From Acidimicrobiales bacterium (GTDB lineage: Bacteria > Actinomycetota > Acidimicrobiia > Acidimicrobiales > RAAP-2), in contig JADGOD010000256.1 of the NCBI GenBank assembly GCA_017883125.1, forward strand, positions 1 to 7,329: 7,329 nucleotides of DNA, read 5' to 3'. The notes beneath the pieces are model-generated. The model worked only from the letters and a program-made list of their open reading frames with translations, did not search any database and was not told where the DNA came from. The position numbers were made by a program, and so were the translations under genes. Positions 1 through 5,784 of the stretch are shown one piece after another; the first letter of the stretch is position 1; each line of letters starts with the position of its first letter.

Positions 1-868
1 CCTCGAAGCGACTCGTGATCTCGTCGGCCCCGGCGTCCGACGCCTTCACCAGGCCGCGCTCGACGAGGTGGCGCAGGTGGGCCCAGAGGGTGGCCGTGGC
101 GATGTCACGACGCTGCTCCTCGATGCCCGCATAGACGACCTCGGTCAGCTCGGCCGGGGTGCCCGGGCCGTGGTTGGCGAGCACGTCGAGCACCATCGCC
201 TCCCGGGCGGTCCGATGCGAGATCACCTCGGCGATGGCTCCCGCCGGGTCGCCGATCAGGCGGCCGTGGCCCGGGGCCAGGGCCTCGAGCGCCGAGCGGA
301 CGCCCGCCAGGGCCTCCAGGCTCGCGAGGTACGCCCCGACGTCACCGTCCGGAGGGCGGATCACCACGGTCGAGCCGTGCATGACGTGGTCCCCGGTGAA
401 GGCCAGCCGCTGGGGCCCGAGGATGAAGCAGCAGTGGGCCGAGGCGTGGCCCGGGGTGTGCAGGACCTCCAGCGAGGAGCCCTCCTCGCCCAGCTCGTCG
501 CCGTCGGCCAGGATCAGGTCGGGCTCGAACGACGGACCCGGCGCGAACCCGGCGCGGGGAGCGTCGAGGACGCGGGCCAGCGGGCCCGCTCCGGGCGCGT
601 GATCAGGGTGGGTGTGGGTCACCGCCACGCAGAGGACCTCGCGCCCGGCGACGGCCTCGACGATCCGGGCGCGGTGCTCGGCGTCGTCGGGTCCCGGGTC
701 GAGGACGACGAGACGGCGGGTGCCGATGAGATAGGTGTTGGTCCCCGGTCCGGTCATCATCGACGCGTTCGACGCCGTGAGGCGGACGACCCCCTCCGCC
801 ACCTCGACCGGGACCCCGGGGGTCACCGCAGGACCCACGCCGCGGTCGATCAGCGCTGACGTGGTCAT
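1..868 (-). CDS. MBL-fold metallo-hydrolase with C-terminal winged helix (LACTB2-like), partial
   Basis: This is a metallo-beta-lactamase-fold hydrolase that runs off the left edge; 289 codons are visible and the C-terminus is missing. Seen: the zinc motif THTHPDH at residues 84-90 (His85, His87, Asp89, His90), TPGH with His141, GD with Asp160, and PGHG with His201, so the full set of metal ligands for a two-metal site is present. Residues about 217-280 look like the winged helix that follows this fold in LACTB2-like proteins (a helical stretch ending RHLVERGLV). The start chosen is ATG at 868, one base after the Nudix stop codon; an in-frame GTG nine bases upstream would overlap the Nudix gene. 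The family includes glyoxalase-II-like thioesterases and nucleases, so the substrate cannot be read from the sequence. The tight spacing implies co-transcription with the Nudix gene. From memory, M. tuberculosis Rv3677c is a comparable protein near an ArsA-like pair. Confidence 0.9.
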   Translation of the reverse strand, partial: MTTSALIDRGVGPAVTPGVPVEVAEGVVRLTASNASMMTGPGTNTYLIGTRRLVVLDPGPDDAEHRARIVEAVAGREVLCVAVTHTHPDHAPGAGPLARVLDAPRAGFAPGPSFEPDLILADGDELGEEGSSLEVLHTPGHASAHCCFILGPQRLAFTGDHVMHGSTVVIRPPDGDVGAYLASLEALAGVRSALEALAPGHGRLIGDPAGAIAEVISHRTAREAMVLDVLANHGPGTPAELTEVVYAGIEEQRRDIATATLWAHLRHLVERGLVKASDAGADEITSRFE

Positions 869-869
869 C

Positions 870-1757
870 TCAGCCACTCGGAGGGTTCTCCTTGGCCGCC
901 CGCCTCCGGGCTGCGCCCTTGAACTCGCGAGTGTCGTCCACGATCTCGGGTGAGTCGTAGTGCTCATCGCCGGGGACGACGAGCTGCGTACCCGTCGCCG
1001 TCTTGACCATCCTCGGCTCGATGCGGGGGATCTCGGTCATCGCCACCACGTGGGCGGTGAGCTCGGCGGCGCCGGAGAACCCCTCGATGAAGTGCAGGGT
1101 GCTGATCGTGGGCATCACCATCTCGATCTCGCCCTCCCGGTGGCGCTTGAGCGCGTTGGCCGGGGTGACCCACTCGATCGCCACGGTCTCGACGGCGTCG
1201 TGGATCGCCTCTTGGGACTCGGGGGCCTCGCCGACGAAGAACCGCGTGTCGAAGCGCTTCGGCCCGCCCACCGGCGTCACCCAGTGCGCGGCGTAGTGGA
1301 TCAGATCCACGCCCAGAACGAGGTCCTCGGCCTCGATCATCTCGGCGAAGGTCCACTCCCGAGCGTTGAGCGCGTCCCGGTGGGCTGTGAAGCGCTCGGC
1401 GGTCTCGCCGATCAGCTCGACGAGGCGCCCCTCTCGGTCGGTGGCCAGCAGGATCCCCGACTCCTCGAAGAGCTCGCGCACGGCGCTGACCCAGTAGGCC
1501 AGGCCGCCCTCGGCCAGACCGAGGATCGTCGAGGCCTCCTCCTCGGCCCGGCCCACGGCCCGGGTGGTCACCCAGGGAGCCGAGTCCGCCTCGTCGAGGC
1601 CTCCTCCGGGGAAGACGTAGACCCCGCCCATGAACGAAGAGTCCTCCGAGCGCTTGACCATCAGGACCTCGAGGCCGCCGGCGGGAGCGTCGCGGACCAG
1701 GACCACCGTCGCCGCCGCCTTGAGCTCGGCTTCGTACGCGTCGACAGATGTGGTCAT
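870..1757 (-). CDS. Nudix hydrolase, NUDT19-like with an expanded Nudix box
   Basis: This 295-residue Nudix hydrolase would cleave a nucleoside diphosphate linked to another moiety, using Mg or Mn. Seen: the core strand TVVLVRD (17-23), FPGGGLDEAD (49-58), then RELFEESG (94-101), which holds the catalytic Arg-Glu and Glu-Glu residues. In a standard Nudix box the glycine and the RE lie about a dozen residues apart; here roughly 40 residues intervene, rich in Glu, Ala and Gly. An insertion inside the box is characteristic of NUDT19/RP2p-type proteins, some of which hydrolyse CoA and acyl-CoA, so CoA-diphosphatase activity is a reasonable but unproven guess. Total length fits that subfamily rather than the short MutT type. 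It starts at ATG 1757 with a candidate -10 box only six bases upstream and no Shine-Dalgarno, suggesting a leaderless message. It is the first gene of a unit with the MBL hydrolase. Confidence 0.88.
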   Translation of the reverse strand: MTTSVDAYEAELKAAATVVLVRDAPAGGLEVLMVKRSEDSSFMGGVYVFPGGGLDEADSAPWVTTRAVGRAEEEASTILGLAEGGLAYWVSAVRELFEESGILLATDREGRLVELIGETAERFTAHRDALNAREWTFAEMIEAEDLVLGVDLIHYAAHWVTPVGGPKRFDTRFFVGEAPESQEAIHDAVETVAIEWVTPANALKRHREGEIEMVMPTISTLHFIEGFSGAAELTAHVVAMTEIPRIEPRMVKTATGTQLVVPGDEHYDSPEIVDDTREFKGAARRRAAKENPPSG

Positions 1758-1763
1758 GATTCG

Positions 1764-1769
1764 AGGGTA
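1764..1769 (-). promoter_or_regulatory. Candidate -10 box of a leaderless Nudix transcript
   Basis: On the minus strand the hexamer TACCCT fits TANNNT and sits six bases before the Nudix ATG. Transcription would then begin at or next to the start codon, and no purine-rich ribosome-binding site precedes it. No good -35 element is seen at 16-18 bases; a TTGACC at 1795-1800 on the same strand is too far away. The call rests on one hexamer and its position. Confidence 0.4.
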
Positions 1770-1823
1770 GTAGCGATGCCCCGCGCTTCGTGAGGGTCAA
1801 CTACGCTCGCCGTCACCAGCATC

Positions 1824-1831
1824 GAGGAAGG
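1824..1831 (+). promoter_or_regulatory. Ribosome-binding site for the DUF929 gene
   Basis: The purine run GAGGAAGG lies 11 bases before the ATG at 1843 and is the only good Shine-Dalgarno candidate there. It supports that start and shows that this gene, unlike its divergent Nudix neighbour, has a 5' leader. A weak -10-like TACGCT at 1802-1807 would give a leader of about 30 bases. Confidence 0.6.
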
Positions 1832-1842
1832 TCACTCTCCCA

Positions 1843-2802
1843 ATGGCTCAGCAACGTCCCAGCTCTGGCAAGCAGAACGCGAAGAACCAGAGCCGCACGG
1901 TGGCGACGAAGTCGGCACCCACCAAGGCCGGCAAGCGCTCCCACACCACGCTGTACACCTGGGGCCTCGTCGGCGTGGTCCTCGCCGTCGTGGTCGCCCT
2001 GATCGTCGTGAGCCTCTCCTCCTCGAGCCCCGCCACCAAGGGCGGCAATGGGTACCAGGCGGCACCGGCGGCGCTGACCAAGCAGCTGACCGAGATCCCC
2101 GCCTCGGTGTACAACACCGTCGGGGTGACCTCCTCGGTCACCCCGGTGAACGCTCCCACCCAGGTGACCAGCCAGACGCCGCTCACCTTCACCGACGCCT
2201 CCGGCCAGGCCAAGCCCGGCGTCTTCTACTTCGGCGCCGAGTACTGCCCGTACTGCGCGGCGGAGCGGTGGTCGATGATCGCCGCCCTCTCCCGATTCGG
2301 ATCGATGTCGGGCCTCGGTCTCACCTCCTCGTCGTCCACCGACGTGTACCCCGACACGCCGTCGTTCTCCTTCGTCAAGGCCAGCTTCTCGATGAAGGAC
2401 ATCGCCGTGCGCGCCATCGAGCGCTACTCGAACATCCCGCTGTCGGACGGATCAGGGGGCTACACCTCGCTCACCACGCCCACCAAGGCAGACGCCGACC
2501 TGGTGACGGAGTTCGACGTCACCAAGTACTTCCCCTCTGGATCGAACGGGTCGATCCCCTTCATCGACATCGGCAACCAGTTCCTGGTCTCGGGAGCCAG
2601 CTTCTCGCCGTCGATCTTCAACGGCCTGACCCGTGACGAGATCGCCAAGGGCCTCAGCGACCCGACCCTCCCGGCCACCCAGGCCATCGTGGCGACGGCC
2701 AACTACCTCACCGCGGCGATCTGCAAGACGACCGGCGGCCAGCCGGGCAACGTCTGCACGTCCAAGGGCGTGGTGGCGGCGGCCAAGGCCATGAAGATCT
2801 AG
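1843..2802 (+). CDS. Membrane-anchored DUF929 thioredoxin-fold protein (probable thiol-disulfide oxidoreductase)
   Basis: The 319-residue protein has a basic, Lys/Arg-rich cytoplasmic tail (1-36), one hydrophobic segment (about 38-58), a Ser-rich linker and an extracytoplasmic domain. That domain contains FGAEYCPYCAAERW with a CPYC redox centre (Cys135, Cys138) and an S-I-P-F stretch with Pro239, a likely counterpart of the cis-proline beside the active site in thioredoxin folds. A second cysteine pair, Cys294 and Cys305, lies near the C-terminus and may form a structural or relay disulfide. These are hallmarks of DUF929, a family without a well-defined function that I recognise by its motif. 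The adjacent downstream VKOR strongly suggests a DsbA-like role: oxidising exported proteins and being re-oxidised by VKOR. A reductase or isomerase role cannot be excluded. Start: ATG with GAGGAAGG upstream. A perfect 10-bp inverted repeat sits inside the gene at 2121-2145. Confidence 0.87.
   Translation: MAQQRPSSGKQNAKNQSRTVATKSAPTKAGKRSHTTLYTWGLVGVVLAVVVALIVVSLSSSSPATKGGNGYQAAPAALTKQLTEIPASVYNTVGVTSSVTPVNAPTQVTSQTPLTFTDASGQAKPGVFYFGAEYCPYCAAERWSMIAALSRFGSMSGLGLTSSSSTDVYPDTPSFSFVKASFSMKDIAVRAIERYSNIPLSDGSGGYTSLTTPTKADADLVTEFDVTKYFPSGSNGSIPFIDIGNQFLVSGASFSPSIFNGLTRDEIAKGLSDPTLPATQAIVATANYLTAAICKTTGGQPGNVCTSKGVVAAAKAMKI
2121..2145 (+). repeat. Perfect 10-bp inverted repeat inside the DUF929 gene
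   Basis: CGGGGTGACC (2121-2130) and GGTCACCCCG (2136-2145) flank the five-base loop TCCTC. In RNA this would be a very stable GC-rich hairpin. It codes for part of the linker around residues 93-101 and may simply follow from the quasi-symmetric peptide V-T-S-S-V-T. There is no T-run, so it is not an intrinsic terminator. Confidence 0.75.
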
Positions 2803-2821
2803 CAAGGCGACGATCCCACCC

Positions 2822-3307
2822 ATGACCTCGGTCGAGTCCCCGTCTCGGCCAGCGGCACCCCCGCTGGCCGTCGTCATCAGCACCGGGATACTGGCGCTGG
2901 CCGGGCTCGCCGCCTCGATCTACCTGACGATCGCCCACTACGCCGGCGCCCAGGTCCTGGCGTGCGTCTCGAACAGCGCCATCAACTGCGAGCTCGTCAC
3001 GACCTCGGCCCAGAGCCACTTCCTCGGCATGCCGGTCTCGGTGCTCGGACTCGGCTACTTCATCGTGGCGGTGGCGATCTACTCCCCGTGGGCGTGGCGG
3101 AGCTCGATTCGCTCCGTCCACCTCTCCCGCGTGGGATTCGCCATCGCCGGGATGTGCTTCGTGCTCTGGCTCATCACCGCCGAGCTCGTGATCATCCGCA
3201 AGATCTGCCTGTGGTGCTCGGCGGTGCACGTCATCGCCTTCCTGCTCTTCGCACTCACGGTGACGACGGCACCGGCCTTGCTCAGCCGGTTGGATGACTC
3301 AGCGTGA
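2822..3307 (+). CDS. Vitamin K epoxide reductase (VKOR) family membrane oxidoreductase
   Basis: This 161-residue membrane protein is the likely re-oxidation partner of a DsbA-like protein. Bacterial VKOR passes electrons from a periplasmic or extracytoplasmic thiol oxidase to quinone. Seen: four to five hydrophobic segments (about 15-37, 70-92, 104-124, 133-155), the extracytoplasmic loop cysteines Cys48 and Cys56, the conserved Ser62, and the quinone-proximal CxxC as KICLWC (Cys129, Cys132). All four catalytic cysteines are present, so it should be active. It lies 19 bases after the DUF929 stop with only a weak AAGG before the ATG, and is probably in the same transcript. Unlike some actinobacterial and cyanobacterial VKORs it is not fused to a thioredoxin domain; the separate DUF929 protein may fill that place. 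Its last nine bases overlap the 3' end of the convergent whiB gene. Confidence 0.93.
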   Translation: MTSVESPSRPAAPPLAVVISTGILALAGLAASIYLTIAHYAGAQVLACVSNSAINCELVTTSAQSHFLGMPVSVLGLGYFIVAVAIYSPWAWRSSIRSVHLSRVGFAIAGMCFVLWLITAELVIIRKICLWCSAVHVIAFLLFALTVTTAPALLSRLDDSA

Positions 3308-3562
3308 CGCGAACCGCACGTTGCCAGCAACCCGCCGCTCGGCCTCGTTGAGGCCACCCCAGATGCCGTGAGGCTCCTGGATGCTCACCGCGTACTCGAG
3401 GCAGTCCCTGCGCACCCGGCAATCCTGGCAGATCGCCTTCGCTGATTCCTCTCGGGACACCTTGTCGTCTTTGCGCTCCGGCGTGCTCGGCGGGAAGAAC
3501 AGCTCTGCGTACGGCCCCTTGCAAGCCGCCAGGCGCTGCCAGTCATCCACCAAATCAAACAT
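3299..3562 (-). CDS. WhiB-family iron-sulfur transcriptional regulator
   Basis: WhiB proteins are small actinobacterial regulators that bind a redox- and NO-sensitive [4Fe-4S] cluster and act with the primary sigma factor. With the start chosen here the protein has 87 residues: cluster ligands Cys14, Cys45, Cys48 and Cys54 (C-x30-C-x2-C-x5-C), the G-I-W-G-G turn at 66-70, and a short basic tail. Upstream in-frame TTG (3616) and ATG (3601) starts would add 18 or 13 residues, but the ATG at 3562 has a run of six G at 3569-3574 six bases away, and the candidate promoter at 3602-3630 would place the transcript start below both upstream codons. The paralogue cannot be fixed from sequence alone. 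Its place beside an ArsA-like pair recalls mycobacterial whiB4, but similarity to WhiB4 looks modest, so no symbol is given. It is divergent from the ATPase pair and converges on VKOR. Confidence 0.94.
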   Translation of the reverse strand: MFDLVDDWQRLAACKGPYAELFFPPSTPERKDDKVSREESAKAICQDCRVRRDCLEYAVSIQEPHGIWGGLNEAERRVAGNVRFASR

Positions 3563-3568
3563 GTGCCA

Positions 3569-3574
3569 CCCCCC
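3569..3574 (-). promoter_or_regulatory. G-rich ribosome-binding site that sets the whiB start
   Basis: On the minus strand six consecutive G followed by TGG precede the ATG at 3562 by six bases. This is good Shine-Dalgarno spacing and favours that ATG over the upstream in-frame codons, which lack a comparable site. Confidence 0.6.
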
Positions 3575-3601
3575 AGTGGTCCGACGGTTGTCGTCTTTCA
3601 T

Positions 3602-3630
3602 ACGGTACTCGGCCAATCACCGGCCGACAA
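3602..3630 (-). promoter_or_regulatory. Candidate whiB promoter
   Basis: On the minus strand TTGTCG (3630-3625) and TACCGT (3607-3602) are separated by exactly 17 bases. Four of six -35 positions match TTGACA, and the -10 fits TANNNT. The predicted start of transcription, around 3594-3596, gives a leader of about 32 bases that includes the G-rich ribosome-binding site. Confidence 0.5.
3609..3627. repeat. Inverted repeat (possible operator) inside the whiB promoter
   Basis: TCGGCC (3609-3614) and GGCCGA (3622-3627) form a 6-bp perfect inverted repeat around a seven-base centre. It fills the spacer of the candidate whiB promoter and overlaps half of the -35 hexamer, where a repressor would act. 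GC-rich DNA yields such repeats by chance, so its role is inferred from position only. Confidence 0.35.
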
Positions 3631-3664
3631 GACCTCTGACCTGGATAGATACCGAAGACGCCCC

Positions 3665-3676
3665 CCGGCCGGCCGG
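3665..3676. repeat. 12-bp CCGG palindrome upstream of the ATPase operon
   Basis: CCGGCCGGCCGG is self-complementary and ends seven bases before the candidate -10 box of the first ATPase gene, in the region where the -35 would lie. It may be an operator or simply GC-rich filler. Confidence 0.3.
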
Positions 3677-3683
3677 TCCCCGG

Positions 3684-3689
3684 TAGCCT
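3684..3689 (+). promoter_or_regulatory. Candidate -10 box of the ATPase operon
   Basis: TAGCCT fits TANNNT and ends ten bases before the ATG at 3700. No Shine-Dalgarno sequence lies in between, so the message would be leaderless or nearly so. No recognisable -35 is seen in the C-rich sequence upstream. Confidence 0.45.
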
Positions 3690-3699
3690 CGGCGCGGTC

Positions 3700-4662
3700 A
3701 TGAAGCCCGCGGATTTCGCTCACTCGTCGAGGGTCAAGATCCTCATCGGCAAAGGCGGCGTGGGCAAGACGGCGGTGACCTGCGCCATCGCCCGTGCGTG
3801 CGCCGCCTCGGGGCTCTCGGCCCTGATCATCGAGCTCGAGGGCCGCGCCGAGATCGCCCAGGCTTTCGGGGCAGAGCAGGACATCGCCTACGGGGCGAGC
3901 CGCCTCTACGACGACCCCTCCGGCGGGTCCGTCGACGCCCGGCTGGTCACCCCCGATGACGCCCTCGTCGAGTACCTCGGCGACCACGCCATGGGGAGGC
4001 TGTCGCACCGCCTGATGCGCTCCGGCGCCCTCGACGTGGTCTCCGGTGCCATCCCGGGGATCCGTGAGGTCCTCGTCCTCGGCAAGGTCAAGCAGATAGC
4101 GAACGAGTCGGACGCCGACATCATCCTGGTGGACGCCCCGGCCACGGGGCACGCCGTCACGCTGCTCACCTCGGCCGCCGGTGTCGCCGGCGTGGCCCGG
4201 GCTGGGCCGGTGCGCCGCCAGGCCGACGAGGTCGTTCAACTGCTCAGCGACCCGGCCCGATGCCAGGTCGTGATCGTGACGATCCCCGAGGAACTCCCGG
4301 TCACCGAGGCGATCGAAGCGGCGTTCCTGGTCGAGGACCGCGCCGGGGTGGCGCTCGGGCCCGTCTTCGCCAACCAGGTCGATCTCCTCGAGGTCGACCT
4401 GGCGCTGCGCGCCCGGGCCGCCTCGGTCACCGCCCAGGTGAGCATCGATGACGATCTCGCCGACGCGCTCGACGCCGCGGCGGCCTTCTCGAACCGTCGC
4501 GCCGCGGTCTGCACCGAGCAGCTGAACCGCCTGCGCGCCGAGCTGCCCCTCGACGTGATCGAGCTGCCCCGACTGGCCTCGTCCTGTCTCGGACCCCTCG
4601 AGATCGGCCGCCTTGCCGATGCCGTCCTCGAGGGCCTCGACTCCCTGGAGGGCACCTCGTGA
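3700..4662 (+). CDS. ArsA/GET3-like P-loop ATPase, first subunit
   Basis: The 320-residue protein belongs to the ArsA/GET3 branch of SIMIBI ATPases. Seen: a deviant Walker A GKGGVGKT at 17-24 with signature Lys18 and catalytic-loop Lys23, and the switch II motif DAPATGH at 145-151. Where GET3 has the switch I D-P-A, this protein has E-G-R (Glu47 at the Asp position). It lacks the arsenite-binding cysteines of ArsA and the GET3 zinc CxxC, and no arsB, arsC or arsR lies nearby, so arsenic export is unlikely. Order and size match the mycobacterial pair Rv3679-Rv3680, which I recall as BagA/BagB GET3 homologues linked to envelope stress. It overlaps the next gene by four bases (GTGA), so the two subunits are probably made in fixed ratio and form a heterodimer. 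The ATG follows a TAGCCT box with no Shine-Dalgarno. Confidence 0.88.
   Translation: MKPADFAHSSRVKILIGKGGVGKTAVTCAIARACAASGLSALIIELEGRAEIAQAFGAEQDIAYGASRLYDDPSGGSVDARLVTPDDALVEYLGDHAMGRLSHRLMRSGALDVVSGAIPGIREVLVLGKVKQIANESDADIILVDAPATGHAVTLLTSAAGVAGVARAGPVRRQADEVVQLLSDPARCQVVIVTIPEELPVTEAIEAAFLVEDRAGVALGPVFANQVDLLEVDLALRARAASVTAQVSIDDDLADALDAAAAFSNRRAAVCTEQLNRLRAELPLDVIELPRLASSCLGPLEIGRLADAVLEGLDSLEGTS
4647..4652 (+). promoter_or_regulatory. Ribosome-binding site for the second ATPase
   Basis: GGAGGG lies six bases before the GTG at 4659, inside the end of the first ATPase gene. It fixes the GTG as the start, giving the four-base GTGA overlap typical of translational coupling. Confidence 0.7.
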
Positions 4663-5732
4663 CGGCCGCCACCCCGTTCCTCGCCACGCTCGAGTCGGCG
4701 GACGTCATCGTCTGCTGCGGTCCGGGTGGGGTGGGCAAGACCACCGTGGCGGCCACCTTGGCCCTGCTCCTCGCCGAGGAGAACAAGCGCGTCTGCGTGC
4801 TCACCGTCGATCCGGCCCGACGCCTCGCCGACGCGCTCGGCATCGAGCAGGCGGCGAACGAGCCCACCCCGGTCCCGGGCGTCAGCCACGGCTCGCTCGA
4901 TGCGCTGATGCTCGACGCCGAGGGGACCTTCGACTCGTTGATCGACCGCTACGCCAGCTCCGAGACCCAGTCCGAGGCCATCAAGGCCAACCGGCTCTAC
5001 AAGAGCCTGGCGACGGCCCTGAGCGGGACCCAGGAGTACATGGCGATGGAGAAGCTCTACGAGCTCACCGAGTCGGGCGCCTACGACGTCGTGGTCGTCG
5101 ACACCCCTCCGACCCGCAACGCCCTCGACCTCCTCGACGCCCCCCGTCGGCTCACGTCGTTCCTCGAGAACCGGATCTTCCGGGCCCTGCTGGCCCCAGC
5201 CCGCGCCTACCTGCGGGCCGTCTCCTTCGCCACCAGGGCGCTGCTCTCGACCATCGGCTCGGTGGCCGGCGCCGAGCTCGTCGCCGATGCGGTGACCTTC
5301 TTCCAGGCCTTCGCCGGCATGGAGGCGGGGTTCGCCGCCCGTGCCGGTGCGGTCCACGATCGGCTCCGGGCTCCGGGCACCGCCTTCCTCCTCATCACCT
5401 CGCCGCGCGACGACGCCATCGCCGAGGCCCGCTTCTTCGCCGACAAGCTGAGCGAGACCGGGGTGAAGACCGCCGGGGTGGTGGTGAACCGGATCCACCC
5501 CACGTTCTGGAACTCCCCGGTCCCCGCCGGGATCCTCGAGGCCCCGGGCGCGCTCGGGGCGCTGGCGAGGAACCTGGCCGAGCTCGAGGGCGTCGCTGAC
5601 GCCGAGCGCCGCTCCCTCGACGGGCTCATCGCCGCGGTCGCCCCCGCTCCGGTGGCCCAGATCCCGCTCACCGGCGAGGACCTCCACGACCTCGAGGGCC
5701 TCGGTCGGCTCGGGAGGCAGTTGAAGAGCTGA
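4659..5732 (+). CDS. ArsA/GET3-like P-loop ATPase, second subunit
   Basis: The 357-residue partner of the preceding ATPase. Seen: Walker A GPGGVGKT at 21-28, in which the signature lysine of the ArsA/GET3/MinD group is replaced by Pro22 while the canonical Lys27 is kept; the switch I D-P-A at 51-53 (Asp51 is the position of the water-activating Asp in GET3); DTPPTRNAL at 148-156 as switch II; and an NRIHP stretch that probably contributes to the nucleotide pocket. Residues about 160-240 are helical and hydrophobic (for instance the R-A-L-L-A-P-A-R stretch), in the region where GET3 has its client-binding helical subdomain. No metal-binding CxxC is present. Active-site residues lacking here are present in the first subunit and vice versa, which argues for an obligate heterodimer. 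Function by analogy: handling tail-anchored or envelope proteins, or holdase activity under oxidative stress; the client is unknown. Confidence 0.88.
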   Translation: MTAATPFLATLESADVIVCCGPGGVGKTTVAATLALLLAEENKRVCVLTVDPARRLADALGIEQAANEPTPVPGVSHGSLDALMLDAEGTFDSLIDRYASSETQSEAIKANRLYKSLATALSGTQEYMAMEKLYELTESGAYDVVVVDTPPTRNALDLLDAPRRLTSFLENRIFRALLAPARAYLRAVSFATRALLSTIGSVAGAELVADAVTFFQAFAGMEAGFAARAGAVHDRLRAPGTAFLLITSPRDDAIAEARFFADKLSETGVKTAGVVVNRIHPTFWNSPVPAGILEAPGALGALARNLAELEGVADAERRSLDGLIAAVAPAPVAQIPLTGEDLHDLEGLGRLGRQLKS

Positions 5733-5749
5733 CCGAACGGCGCTCCTCA

Positions 5750-5777
5750 TTGAGCCACGCCGCCGAGCGGGTAGATT
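5750..5777 (+). promoter_or_regulatory. Promoter of the receiver gene (leaderless)
   Basis: TTGAGC (5750-5755) and TAGATT (5772-5777) are 16 bases apart. The GTG start at 5785 lies seven bases past the -10 box, the normal distance to the transcription start, so the message probably begins at the G of GTG. This also argues against the in-frame TTG at 5776, which lies within the -10 box. Confidence 0.6.
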
Positions 5778-5784
5778 GGATCTC

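Noticed and set aside
68..859. Plus-strand open frame of 263 codons
   Set aside because: It is antisense to the MBL hydrolase, whose zinc ligands are all on the minus strand; its own product is Arg/Gly/Asp-rich without motifs.
960..1793. Plus-strand open frame of 277 codons
   Set aside because: It is antisense to the Nudix gene, which has the full catalytic box; the product has the biased composition of a shadow frame.
1758..1842. Standard sigma-70-type promoter for the Nudix gene using TTGACC at 1795-1800
   Set aside because: The nearest TANNNT boxes on the minus strand are more than 20 bases away, outside normal spacing.
3299..3616. Longer WhiB protein starting at TTG 3616 or ATG 3601
   Set aside because: Both codons lack a ribosome-binding site and lie upstream of the transcription start predicted from the candidate promoter; ATG 3562 has a G-rich site at good spacing and puts the first cluster cysteine at a usual position.
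3700..5732. Arsenite efflux ATPase (arsA) function
   Set aside because: Metal-binding cysteines of ArsA are missing and no arsenic-resistance genes are adjacent; the pair fits the GET3-like actinobacterial group instead.
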